Shown in pieces: positions 1-7,764 of a stretch of 64,000 nucleotides of DNA. Position 1 is the stretch's first letter, and every line of letters begins with the position of its first letter. This DNA is from Amycolatopsis mediterranei (GTDB lineage: Bacteria; Actinomycetota; Actinomycetes; Mycobacteriales; Pseudonocardiaceae), in assembly GCF_026017845.1 (NCBI RefSeq), contig NZ_CP100416.1, positions 2,848,974-2,912,973 on the forward strand, read 5' to 3'. A program made the position numbers and the translations under genes. The notes under the pieces were generated by a model. That model saw only the letters and a list, made by a program, of their open reading frames with translations, ran no database searches and was not told where the DNA came from.

Positions 1-33
1 GGGGGCGGGGGTGGGGTTGGTTTGGTTCCCGAC

Positions 34-81
34 GGGGGCTGGCCCCCTTCACCCGCGGGGCGGGGCCGCGCCCCCCGCGGG
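34..81. terminator. GC-rich hairpins ahead of the sugar ABC genes
   Basis: Two inverted repeats precede the ATPase gene: GGGGGC/GCCCCC at 34-39 and 42-47, and 9-bp arms at 52-60 and 73-81. There is no U-tract, and positions 1-105 show no convincing coding frame. In sugar ABC operons the substrate-binding-protein gene usually lies just upstream, and a hairpin after it lowers expression of the ATPase and permease. The binding protein would lie left of the window. That role is inference. Confidence 0.3.
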
Positions 82-121
82 CGGGCCCCGGCCCGGTCCC
101 CACCCAGGAGAAAGCCCATCC

Positions 122-895
122 ATGAGTGAGCCCATTCTCGAGATCAAGGGCCTGAACAAGAGTTTCGGCCCGGTCCACGTCCTCCACGACGTGGATTTCG
201 ACGTGCGTGCGGGCGAAGTGACCGCCCTGGTCGGCGACAACGGCGCCGGCAAGTCGACGCTCGTCAAGTGCATCGCCGGCATTCACCCGTACGACTCGGG
301 GGCCGTGCGGTTCAACGGCGAGGACACCCACATCCGCGGCCCGCGCGACGCCGCGGACCTCGGCATCGAGGTCGTTTACCAGGACCTCGCGCTCGCCGAC
401 AACCTCGACATCGTCCAGAACATGTTCCTCGGCCGCGAGCGCGGCAATTCGTGGAAGCTCGACGAAGCCAGCATGGAGAAGGCCGCCCGCGAGACGCTGG
501 CCTCCCTGTCCGTGCGGACCGTGAAGTCGGTCCGCACGCCGGTCTCCTCGCTGTCCGGTGGTCAGCGGCAGACCGTCGCCATCGCGAAATCGGTGCTGTG
601 GAACAGCAAGGTCGTCGTGCTCGACGAGCCGACCGCCGCCCTCGGTGTCGCGCAGACCCGGCAGGTGCTGGATCTGGTCCGGCGGCTGGCCGAGCAGGGC
701 CTGGGGGTCGTGCTCATCAGCCACAACATGGCCGACGTGTTCGAGGTCGCCGACCGCATCGCCGTGCTCTACCTCGGCCGGCTCGTCGCCGAGGTGCACA
801 CGAAGGACGTCTCCCACGGCCAGGTCGTGGAGCTGATCACCGCGGGTCGCTCCGGTGACCTCGGCCTGGCCCGGCCCGAAGCCGTGGTCCTGTGA
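122..895 (+). CDS. Sugar ABC transporter ATP-binding protein (CUT2 family, single NBD)
   Basis: This ATPase would power sugar import at the inner face of the membrane. The start at ATG 122 is set by an AGGAG ribosome site about 12 nt upstream; the reading frame is open further back but that part is G+C-rich leader. Visible motifs are Walker A GDNGAGKST (residues 38-46), signature LSGGQ (144-148), Walker B VVVLDEP with D168/E169, and switch H201. At 257 aa it is the one-domain FrcA/XylG-like form rather than the two-NBD RbsA/MglA form. Its stop overlaps the permease start (GTGA), so the two are translationally coupled. The ROK regulator downstream points to xylose or a similar monosaccharide, but the sugar cannot be read from the sequence. 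Confidence 0.92.
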   Translation: MSEPILEIKGLNKSFGPVHVLHDVDFDVRAGEVTALVGDNGAGKSTLVKCIAGIHPYDSGAVRFNGEDTHIRGPRDAADLGIEVVYQDLALADNLDIVQNMFLGRERGNSWKLDEASMEKAARETLASLSVRTVKSVRTPVSSLSGGQRQTVAIAKSVLWNSKVVVLDEPTAALGVAQTRQVLDLVRRLAEQGLGVVLISHNMADVFEVADRIAVLYLGRLVAEVHTKDVSHGQVVELITAGRSGDLGLARPEAVVL

Positions 896-2379
896 GCGGG
901 AAGAAAGAACCGGAAATGACTGAAACCCCTGCCAAGCACGAGGTCGGCACCCCCGCCGAAGCGCTCGCGCAGACCCAGAACCCGTCCGCGGCGATCACCG
1001 ACTTCGGGATCGACACGACATCGATGTCAACCGGCGAGGCGATCCGCGACTACTTCGCCCGCCTGCGGGCCGGCGAGCTCGGCGCGCTGCCGTCGCTGTT
1101 CGGCCTGCTCGTGCTCGTCATCCTGTTCAGCGCGCTGTCGGACAACTTCTTCACGCTGGCCAACATCGCCAACGTGTTCCCGCAGGGTGCGGGCGTCATC
1201 ATCATCGCGATGGGCATCGTGTTCGTGCTGCTGCTCGGCGAGATCGACCTCGCCGCCGGTGTGGCCTCCGGTGTCGCCGCTTCCGTGATGGCCCTGCACT
1301 ACGTGCACGCCGGGAACCTGCTGGGCACCCTCGGGACCGGCGTGTTCATCACGTTCATCGGCGTCCTCGCCGTCGCCATGCTGCTGTCGGCCTACCAGCG
1401 GATCTGGGCCGGTGCCGCGCTTTCGCTGCTTGGCCTGCTGATCGTCGCGATCGGCGTGCCCGCCAACGCCTGGCTCGAGATCCTGCTGGCCATCTGCGTC
1501 GGCACCGCGATCGGCAGCATCACCGGCTTCCTCGTGTCGAAGATCGGCATGCCGTCCTTCGTCGTGACGCTGGCGCTGTTCATCGTGTGGCAGGGCGTCC
1601 TGCTGCAGTTCATCGGTGAGGGCGGCACGATCGGCATCAGCAACTCGGACCTCCTGAACAAGATCGCCAACGGCAACCTGGACATCTTGGGCAGCTGGAT
1701 CTTCTTCCTGATCGCCGCCGGCGGCTTCGCGGTGATCACGCTGATCAGCCACTTCAGGCGGCTCCAGCGCGGCCTGGTCGTCCAGCCGACGGCGCTGGTG
1801 ATGGTCAAGGTCGGCGCGCTCGTCGTGCTGTCGGCGCTGGGCACCTGGCTGCTGACGATCAACCGCTCGGTGAACAAGGCGGTCGTCACGATCGAGGGCG
1901 TTCCGTACGTCATCCCGATCATGCTGGCGCTGCTGGTGGCCGGGACCTACGTGCTCAACCGGACCAGGTACGGCCGGTACGTCTACGCGGTCGGCGGCAA
2001 CAAGGAAGCCGCCCGCCGCGCCGGTATCGACGTGCCCAAGATCCGGGCGAGTGTGTTCATCATCGGCTCCGCGGTCGCGGCCATCGGCGGCATCGTCACC
2101 GCGTCGAAGGTCGGTTCGGTCAGCCCGCAGTCCGGTGGCCTCAACACGCTGCTGTTCGCGGTGGGTTCGGCGGTCATCGGCGGCACGTCGCTGTTCGGCG
2201 GCAAGGGACGGGTCGCCGACGCCGTCGTCGGCGGCCTCGTCATCGCGGTGGTCATCAACGGCCTGGGCCTGCTCCACCAGACTGCCGCCGTGGTGAACAT
2301 CGTCACCGGTCTGGTCCTCCTGCTCGCCGCCACGGTCGACGCGCTGTCCCGGCGCCGCGCGGCTGCGTCGACGCGCTGA
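892..2379 (+). CDS. Sugar ABC transporter permease (XylH/RbsC-like)
   Basis: This is the membrane channel subunit of the CUT2 importer encoded with the preceding ATPase. It starts at GTG 892, overlapping the ATPase stop, or at ATG 916, which has a GGAAGAAAG stretch upstream. A soluble N-terminal tail of about 60 residues is followed by about ten hydrophobic segments. The C-terminal half contains the family loop NRTRYGRYVYAVGGNKEAAR and then AGIDV, the usual ATPase-contact region of BPD_transp_2 permeases. At 495 aa it is longer than RbsC (about 320 aa) and closer to XylH-type permeases, with an extra cytoplasmic stretch near residues 285-300. No binding-protein gene lies in the window. Confidence 0.9.
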   Translation: MSGKKEPEMTETPAKHEVGTPAEALAQTQNPSAAITDFGIDTTSMSTGEAIRDYFARLRAGELGALPSLFGLLVLVILFSALSDNFFTLANIANVFPQGAGVIIIAMGIVFVLLLGEIDLAAGVASGVAASVMALHYVHAGNLLGTLGTGVFITFIGVLAVAMLLSAYQRIWAGAALSLLGLLIVAIGVPANAWLEILLAICVGTAIGSITGFLVSKIGMPSFVVTLALFIVWQGVLLQFIGEGGTIGISNSDLLNKIANGNLDILGSWIFFLIAAGGFAVITLISHFRRLQRGLVVQPTALVMVKVGALVVLSALGTWLLTINRSVNKAVVTIEGVPYVIPIMLALLVAGTYVLNRTRYGRYVYAVGGNKEAARRAGIDVPKIRASVFIIGSAVAAIGGIVTASKVGSVSPQSGGLNTLLFAVGSAVIGGTSLFGGKGRVADAVVGGLVIAVVINGLGLLHQTAAVVNIVTGLVLLLAATVDALSRRRAAASTR

Positions 2380-2390
2380 ACCAGCATGGG

Positions 2391-3572
2391 ATGATCAAGT
2401 CCGTGTCCAGCTCACCCGTCGCGCGACCGGACGAGGTGCGCCGGCACAACCGCACGACCCTGCTCCGCCTGCTGCACGTCGGCGGGCCGAGCACCCGGGC
2501 GACCCTGGCCGCCGAGCTGGGGCTCAACCGGAGCACGATCAAGACCCTCGTCGACGGGCTCGCCGAAGCCGGCGTCGTCGAGGAGAAGGTGCCGAGGCCG
2601 GGACGAGGGGCGGGCCGCCCCTCGCTCCTGGTCCTGCCCCAGCCCCACGCGGCGGTCGTGCTCGCGGTCGACCTGCAGGTCGAGCACGTCGCCATCGCCC
2701 TCGTCGGGCTCGGCGGGCAGATCCTGGGCCGCAACAGCTGGAACCTGCGCGGCCGGATGGGCCAGCCGGACGAGGTCATCACCCACATCATCGAGTCGAC
2801 GGCCATCCTGGCCGGCGACCTCGACGTGAGCCCGGTGGCGGCCGGGGTGTCGGTGCCCGGCGTCGTGCGGCGCGCGGACGGGCACGTGCACGAAGCCCCG
2901 AACCTGCGCTGGACCGACGTCGCCCTCGGGGAGCGGCTCGGCGGGGTGCTGCAGATCCCGATCCTGGTCGGCAACGACGCCGAGTTCGGCGCGGTCGCCG
3001 AGCACCTGCGCGGGGCCGCCCGCGGGGCGTCCGACGTGGTGTACATCTCGGCGGACGTCGGGGTCGGCGGCGGCGTCATCGCCGAAGGCTCGGCGTTGCG
3101 CGGCGGCTCGGGGTACGTCGGCGAGATCGGGCACATGGTGATCCGCCCCGACGGGCGCCCCTGCTACTGCGGCAGCAGCGGCTGCTGGGAGACCGAGGTC
3201 GGTGAGGCGGCGCTGTGCCGGGCGCTCGGCCTGGCCGAGGACACCGCCCGCGGGGCGATCCTGTTCGAGCTGCGCGAGCTGGGCCGCGATCCGGAGGCGT
3301 CGATGACGCGGCTCGCGGAGTTCGCCGAGTGGCTGACGCTCGGGCTGATCAACGTCGTCAACCTGCTGGGGCCGCAGCTGGTGATCCTCGGCGACCTGCT
3401 GACGGTGCTGCCGGAGCCGGTGCTGCGGTACGTCGGCACGGAGGTGCGCCGGCGCAGCCTGGTGAGCCGGGCGGTCGGGGGCACGCGGATCATCAGCTCG
3501 GCGCTGGGGGCCGACGGGAAGCTGCTCGGCGCCGCCGAGGTGGCGTTCGAAGTCGTGCTGGATTCTGTCTGA
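2391..3572 (+). CDS. ROK family transcriptional regulator (XylR/NagC-like)
   Basis: This is probably the local repressor of the sugar ABC operon, released by a sugar ligand. The N-terminal winged helix-turn-helix is at about residues 33-60 (RATLAAELGLNRSTIKTLVD). The ROK sugar-kinase-like fold follows, with the zinc motif C-Y-C-G-x-x-G-C at residues 258-265 and an acidic E at 267. At 393 aa it is the length of a DNA-binding ROK protein rather than a glucokinase. It begins 11 nt after the permease stop at ATG 2391; GTG 2403 is an in-frame alternative. Co-transcription with the permease is likely, which would make regulation autogenous. The ligand is unknown. Confidence 0.9.
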   Translation: MIKSVSSSPVARPDEVRRHNRTTLLRLLHVGGPSTRATLAAELGLNRSTIKTLVDGLAEAGVVEEKVPRPGRGAGRPSLLVLPQPHAAVVLAVDLQVEHVAIALVGLGGQILGRNSWNLRGRMGQPDEVITHIIESTAILAGDLDVSPVAAGVSVPGVVRRADGHVHEAPNLRWTDVALGERLGGVLQIPILVGNDAEFGAVAEHLRGAARGASDVVYISADVGVGGGVIAEGSALRGGSGYVGEIGHMVIRPDGRPCYCGSSGCWETEVGEAALCRALGLAEDTARGAILFELRELGRDPEASMTRLAEFAEWLTLGLINVVNLLGPQLVILGDLLTVLPEPVLRYVGTEVRRRSLVSRAVGGTRIISSALGADGKLLGAAEVAFEVVLDSV

Positions 3573-3674
3573 TTTCCTGTCCGCTTTCGTGTCCGGAATC
3601 ACGACATTTCGCGGCCGGGCCGTGACATTCATCGCGCTGATTGGGGATCCGGCACAGTGCAAGTTGCAGAAAAA

Positions 3675-3712
3675 CGAAGGCGGCCGGTGCCTGTGCGCAC
3701 CGGCCGCCTTCG
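3675..3712. terminator. Bidirectional terminator hairpin
   Basis: A perfect 16-bp stem (3675-3690 with 3697-3712) closes a 6-nt loop. Short A-runs flank it on the left and TTTC follows closely on the right. It lies between the convergent ROK gene and the small zinc-finger gene and can terminate both. Confidence 0.85.
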
Positions 3713-3727
3713 GGCGTTTCGGGGTCG

Positions 3728-3907
3728 TTACCGCTGGATGTCGGCGGACAGTTCCTTCAGCTTGGCCTCGTGCTCGCGGGCGTGGTGCCCGCAGAAGAGC
3801 AGTTCGCCGCCCGTGCTGAGGACGGCGCGTACCTGAGCTGCAGCTCCGCACCGGTCACAGCGGTCGGCAGCGGTCAGTTCGGGGCGGGTGAGCGTCGGCG
3901 TTGTCAT
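3728..3907 (-). CDS. Small zinc-ribbon protein (DUF7455-like)
   Basis: A 59-aa soluble protein. The frame is open further upstream, but ATG 3907 has a strong GGAGGGAGA ribosome site 6-8 nt before it, so the longer reading is rejected. It holds CDRCGAAA near residue 17 and FCGHHA near residue 41, a plausible Cys-x2-Cys ... Cys-x2-His zinc site, then a basic/acidic helix (EHEAKLKELSADIQR). Short proteins of this type are common in actinomycetes and often lie near the primary sigma gene, though here it is about 24 kb away. No function is assigned to the family as far as I know. It converges on the ROK gene. Confidence 0.85.
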   Translation of the reverse strand: MTTPTLTRPELTAADRCDRCGAAAQVRAVLSTGGELLFCGHHAREHEAKLKELSADIQR

Positions 3908-3926
3908 GGGGGTCTCCCTCCGTCCC

Positions 3927-3946
3927 GGCACCGGTCGCCCGGTGCC
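3927..3946 (-). promoter_or_regulatory. Stem-loop in the leader of the small zinc-ribbon gene
   Basis: A perfect 8-bp stem (GGCACCGG/CCGGTGCC) with a 4-nt loop ends 20 nt before the start codon, just upstream of the ribosome site. It could tune translation or be chance in GC-rich DNA. The remaining DNA to 4153 is an ordinary divergent promoter region with no other clear signal. Confidence 0.3.
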
Positions 3947-4153
3947 ATCGATCCAGCTACGCCCACATCGGGACTGCTGCCGGTGACGGCGATCGCCTCC
4001 GGCTCCGCGGTGTTCGTGCTTCCACTCTTCCAGACGTTTCGCGGCTCGCAAGTGTTCCCGCGCCGGTGGGACCTGAGTCACGTCGATTTACCCCGGATGC
4101 CGTAGCGCTGTCCCGCATTCCAGGAGACGATTACCCGGAGAGTTACGTTTTCC

Positions 4154-5053
4154 GTGGTCAGGCACCATGGGTTGGTGAGTACGGTGACTTCCCCACGACG
4201 GCTTTCCGCGGTGCCCGCCCCGCTCTTGTTCGTTCTCAGCGGAATTTCGATGTACGCCGGAGCGGCGGTCGCGGTCGACCTTTTCGGCCACGCGACCCCG
4301 GCGGGGGTGGCCTGGCTCCGCTGCCTCGGCGCGGCGGTGGTCCTGCTGGCCTGGCGCCGCCCGGGCCGCGCGGCGCGGCGGGGCAGGCGGCTGCTGCTGG
4401 CGATCGTGTTCGGCATCGTGACGGCGGGCATGAACGTGCTGTTCTACGAGGCCATCGCCCGCCTGCCCCTGGGCACGGCGGTGGCGGTGGAGTTCGCCGG
4501 CCCGGTGGTGGTGGCGGCCCTGGGGTCCCGAACGCTGCGCGACGTGTTCGCGCTGCTCCTGGTGGCGGCGGGCGTGGTGGCGATCGCGGACGTCCGCCTC
4601 GCCGGGAGTTTCTGGGGAGTGGTGTTCGCCCTGGGGGCGGCGTTGGCCTGGGCGGGCTACATCCTGCTGGGCAAGAGGGTCGCGGTGGGCGGCGACGGCA
4701 TCGACAGCCTGGCGATCGGCTTCGCTGCGGGGACGGTCGTGTTGTCCCCGCTGGCGCTGGGGACGGGCCCCGTGTGGTCTTCGCCACGGTTGCTGCTGCT
4801 GGGGATCGGGGTGGGGGTGCTGTCGACGGTGGTGCCGTACGCGCTGGACCAGGTGGTGCTGCGTCGGGTGGGCCAGGCACGGTTCGCCACGCTCTTGGCC
4901 CTTCTGCCGGTGACGGCGGGGGTGATGGGGTTCGCGCTGCTGGGGCAGGTGCCGAGCGTGCCGGAGGCGGTGGGGACGCTGGCCGTGGTGGCCGGGGTGG
5001 CGTTGCGGAGCCGGGAGGGTTCGGAGGCGCGGGCGGTGGAGCCGCCGGGGTGA
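4154..5053 (+). CDS. EamA/DMT-family transporter (RhtA-like exporter)
   Basis: A drug/metabolite transporter with two EamA halves of about 140 residues and about ten hydrophobic segments; length and layout match RhtA-type threonine/homoserine exporters. In-frame starts are GTG 4154, with GGAGAG 11 nt upstream, and GTG 4175, which gives VSTVTSPRR. I use 4154, but the shorter form is equally usual for the family. Membrane-facing motifs include YEAIARLPLGTAVAVEF and the second-half VVPYALDQVVLRRV, which is typical of EamA repeats. It stands alone, divergent from the small zinc-ribbon gene. The substrate is not evident. Confidence 0.85.
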   Translation: MVRHHGLVSTVTSPRRLSAVPAPLLFVLSGISMYAGAAVAVDLFGHATPAGVAWLRCLGAAVVLLAWRRPGRAARRGRRLLLAIVFGIVTAGMNVLFYEAIARLPLGTAVAVEFAGPVVVAALGSRTLRDVFALLLVAAGVVAIADVRLAGSFWGVVFALGAALAWAGYILLGKRVAVGGDGIDSLAIGFAAGTVVLSPLALGTGPVWSSPRLLLLGIGVGVLSTVVPYALDQVVLRRVGQARFATLLALLPVTAGVMGFALLGQVPSVPEAVGTLAVVAGVALRSREGSEARAVEPPG

Positions 5054-5243
5054 TTCGAGGCTCGGGGTCGGGTGCTCGAGTTGGGTGCTTTGGTGTGCCC
5101 GGCGCACTCGGTTCGGGCGCTCGAAGCGAGTTGCCCACAGGTCGCCCCCCTGTTGTGGACAACCTGACCGCGGTCAGCGCTTTTCGGCAGTTTCCGTCGG
5201 TTGCCGCGGATAGGCTGAAGCGGGGCGGATCCCCCAGGGAGGG

Positions 5244-5308
5244 TGGGCTCTGCTGCGGGGCTCTGCTGCGGGGCTCTGCTGCGGGGCTCTGCTGCGGGGC
5301 TCTGCTGA
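5244..5308. repeat. Five tandem 13-bp units
   Basis: The unit GGGGCTCTGCTGC runs five times without spacer (5244-5256, 5257-5269, 5270-5282, 5283-5295, 5296-5308). The first copy differs at its first base and the last copy at its last base; the three middle copies are identical. The length (not a multiple of 3) and the perfect copies suggest recent slippage in non-coding DNA. Confidence 0.95.
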
Positions 5309-5384
5309 CCTCCCCATGTGCCCGGCCGGGCCCGGTCCGGGCCGCTGAAGGCGGGCGCTCCTGCCCAGGCGGTCTCCTCCCACG

Positions 5385-5407
5385 TTCTGACCGAGCCTCG
5401 GTCAGAA
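5385..5407. promoter_or_regulatory. 11-bp-arm palindrome, possible operator
   Basis: TTCTGACCGAG and CTCGGTCAGAA surround a single C. Directly repeated 13-mers TCCTGCCCAGGCG lie on both sides (5359-5371, 5427-5439). It sits about 210 bp before the ligase start. The symmetry is that of a dimeric repressor site (TetR/GntR size), but it could also fold as an RNA hairpin. Confidence 0.4.
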
Positions 5408-5614
5408 GCCACAGGAAGCGGCTGTTCCTGCCCAGGCGACCCCCCTCACCGTCCGACCCGGAGGCGGCCGCCCCGGCCGAGGCGGCCCCGACCTCGCCGT
5501 CCCCGCCCCGAGCCGGCCCCTCGGATGCCCTCGCCCCACTCCAGGATCGGTTCGTGATGGCCCCCGCCGCACCTGGCCGGGATACTGGGCGCGGGCAGCA
5601 GGAAGCGGGTGGCC

Positions 5615-6973
5615 ATGACCAAGGCGGCGTCGGCCGCGGCGAAGGACTTCGCCGCGGCCGGAGTTTGTGGGGTTCACCTTGCCTGGGCGGACAACAACGG
5701 CATCCCGCGCTCGCGGATCGTCCCCGTCGCCGGGCTGGCCGATGCCGCCACCCGCGGTGTCGGGGCGACCTCGCTCTTCGCCGTCTTCGACACCCATGAC
5801 TCCATCACCTACCAGCACGAAGACCTCGGCACGCCGTCCGGGGACATCCGGCTCGTGCCCGTCGTCGAACGGCTGCGGCGGCTCGCCGGGCAGCCCGCGC
5901 TCGCCTGGGCGCCCGTGCGGCAGCTCACCCGGGACGGCGATCCCTGGCCCTACTGCCAGCGCGCCGTCCTCGAAGCGCAGGTGGCCGAGGCCGGACGGCG
6001 CGGGCTCGAATTCCGGGCCGGCTACGAGCTGGAGTTCGCCGTCGCCCCCGCCGGCAGCGCCGACGTCCTGGCCGCTCCCGGGCACCCCGGGCCCGCCTAC
6101 AGCCCGCACGCCCTCGTCGGGCTCGACGGCTTCGTCGCGGCCCTCCTGCACGACTTCGCGGCCAACGGCCTGCGGATCGGCCAGCTCCACGCCGAGTACG
6201 GCGTCGCCCAGCTCGAACTGTCGCTGGCCGCCACCGATCCCGTCTCCGCCGCCGACGACCAGCTGCTCGCCCGGCAGACCATCCACGCCGCCGCGCGGGT
6301 GCACGGTCTCGCCGTCAGCTTCGCGCCGCTGATCGGCCTCGGCGCCGCCGGCAACGGGTGGCACCTGCACACCTCCGTCCGCCGCCAAGGCCGCAATCTT
6401 CTCGAAACCGGCCAAACCGGGCGACCGGCCGGGGAAGGCGCCGGCTACCTCGCCGGGCTGCTGCGCGACCTGCCGGCCCTGACCGCGATCACCGCGCCGA
6501 GCGTGCCTTCGACGCTGCGGCTGCGGCCCGGCTACTTCGCGGGCGCGTACGCGTTCTGGGGTGTCGAGAACCGGGAGGCGCCGCTGCGGTACGTCCCCGG
6601 CTCGGCCCTGCTGGGCGAGGGCCACGCGAACGTCGAGCTCAAGACGTCCGACGCCTCGGCCAACCCGTACCTCGCGCTGGCCGCGGTGCTCGCCGCCGGG
6701 ATGGCCGGCATCGAGGACGCGCCCGCGCTGCCCGAGCCGATCGGCGAAGACCCGGGTGGCTGGCCGGACGAAGACCGGGAGGCCCGCGGGGTGGACCGGC
6801 TGCCGGCGAACCCCGCCGAACAGGACGCCGCGCTCGTGGCGTCGCCGCGGATCGCCGGTGTGCTCGGTGCCGAGCTGCTGGGCGCCTTCCGCGCCGTCCG
6901 GGCCTCCGACGCGGCTTGGGCGGCCGAACGCACGGCCGACGAGATCGTCGCCGCTCACCTTTGGCGCTACTGA
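5615..6973 (+). CDS. Glutamine-synthetase-family ligase (GlnA-like, amine substrate uncertain)
   Basis: An ATP-dependent glutamate-amine ligase of the GS class I fold, 452 aa. ATG 5615 is preferred because AGGAAG lies 9 nt upstream; GTG 5609 is in frame. Visible active-site elements are E138/E140 (GYELEF, metal), N247-G-W-H-L-H (GxHxH, ATP/metal), and GENREAPLRY-like and ELKTSDASANPYLALA segments near residues 310-360. The GSI adenylylation segment of true GlnA is not apparent. The protein resembles actinobacterial GlnA3/GlnA4-type proteins, some of which glutamylate polyamines or ethanolamine. A neighbouring amino-acid/amine permease fits such a role, but the acceptor amine is not known. Confidence 0.8.
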   Translation: MTKAASAAAKDFAAAGVCGVHLAWADNNGIPRSRIVPVAGLADAATRGVGATSLFAVFDTHDSITYQHEDLGTPSGDIRLVPVVERLRRLAGQPALAWAPVRQLTRDGDPWPYCQRAVLEAQVAEAGRRGLEFRAGYELEFAVAPAGSADVLAAPGHPGPAYSPHALVGLDGFVAALLHDFAANGLRIGQLHAEYGVAQLELSLAATDPVSAADDQLLARQTIHAAARVHGLAVSFAPLIGLGAAGNGWHLHTSVRRQGRNLLETGQTGRPAGEGAGYLAGLLRDLPALTAITAPSVPSTLRLRPGYFAGAYAFWGVENREAPLRYVPGSALLGEGHANVELKTSDASANPYLALAAVLAAGMAGIEDAPALPEPIGEDPGGWPDEDREARGVDRLPANPAEQDAALVASPRIAGVLGAELLGAFRAVRASDAAWAAERTADEIVAAHLWRY

Positions 6974-6981
6974 GGGGACCG

Positions 6982-7764
6982 ATGACTTCGGGGATCGACG
7001 GCGGGCAGCTCGACCTGTCCGGGGTGCGGTGGCTGCCGGGCGGCGCCCGGCTGGCCGCGGTGGCCCAGGCGGAACTGCCCCAGAAGGACGGCCTGGCCGC
7101 GGCGTTCTGCGGGCTCGCCGCGCTGCGGGCGGCCGGGCTCGACGTGCCGGACCAGGATGCCGTCGCGGCGGCCGCGGGCACGGTCCGGGGTCCGGCCGTG
7201 CGGCCGCCGGGCGAGCCGGGCCGCCACGACTTCCGCCTCCCGCTGCCGGTCGTCGACGACCCGGCCGCGGCCGGCACGCGGGTTTCCCGGCTCGCGGCGG
7301 CCGTCGGGTCGCTGTCGCGGGGCGCCCTCGTGGCCGTGCCGGTGACGGGGGAGTGGACCACCGAGACCCTGTTCGACCTGCTCGTCGGGCTGTGGGACGT
7401 CCCGCGCGTAGCGGTGCTAGCCCGGATCGACGGCGCCGAGCTCGGCGCCCACGACACCCCGCACCGCGCCCTGCTCGACTACCTCGACACCGGCGTCCCG
7501 CCACTGTGGACGTCCCGCTGGCGCCCGCCCGGTGGCCACTTCGTGCTCCTGGCGGGCATCCGCATCGGCGCCGAGGGCACCCTGCTGTCTATTGTGGACA
7601 CTTATCCGGCCCTCGGCGACCACGGCCGTCACGACCAGCCGGTCGAATGGGTGACGGCGGCGCTGGCCGGCCTCGGTGTGCTCGTGGTCGTCGACGCCGG
7701 CCAGGCCGGCGTGGTGCGCGCGGCGGCTCGCACCGCCGGGCTCAGTCCGTCCTTTTGGGACTGA
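6982..7764 (+). CDS. DUF6885-like protein, possible papain/C39-like fold
   Basis: A 260-aa soluble protein of no established function, 8 nt after the ligase gene, with AGGGGA just before ATG 6982, so probably co-transcribed. It carries Q34...C43-G-L-A-A-L near the N-terminus, G-G-H186-F-V-L-L-A-G-I, and I-V-D206-T-Y-P. The order Gln/Cys, His, Asp and the local sequence resemble C39-like cysteine peptidases or transglutaminase-like enzymes. The middle (residues 70-150) is Ala/Val-rich and soluble. No signal peptide is seen. The family assignment is from memory of similar proteins and the enzymatic idea is inference. Its 3' end overlaps the convergent permease gene by 23 bp. Confidence 0.7.
   Translation: MTSGIDGGQLDLSGVRWLPGGARLAAVAQAELPQKDGLAAAFCGLAALRAAGLDVPDQDAVAAAAGTVRGPAVRPPGEPGRHDFRLPLPVVDDPAAAGTRVSRLAAAVGSLSRGALVAVPVTGEWTTETLFDLLVGLWDVPRVAVLARIDGAELGAHDTPHRALLDYLDTGVPPLWTSRWRPPGGHFVLLAGIRIGAEGTLLSIVDTYPALGDHGRHDQPVEWVTAALAGLGVLVVVDAGQAGVVRAAARTAGLSPSFWD

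Larger units (their letters stand above)
5054..5614. other. 561-bp non-coding region before the glutamine-synthetase-like gene
   Basis: No credible gene is present. The region holds a perfect 14-bp palindrome CTGACCGCGGTCAG at 5164-5177, a TAGGCT -10-like hexamer at 5211-5216, five tandem 13-bp units at 5244-5308, and a 23-bp palindrome at 5385-5407 flanked by copies of TCCTGCCCAGGCG (5359-5371 and 5427-5439). It is unusually long and structured for a gap in this window and may control the ligase gene at 5615. Confidence 0.6.

Noticed and set aside
1..121. Coding N-terminal extension of the ABC ATPase from position 11
   Set aside because: The translation is Gly/Pro-rich, spans two hairpins, and a clear AGGAG precedes ATG 122.
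3728..4081. Longer 117-residue version of the small zinc-ribbon protein
   Set aside because: The extra N-terminus is low-complexity and would include the strong GGAGGGAGA ribosome site and leader hairpin.
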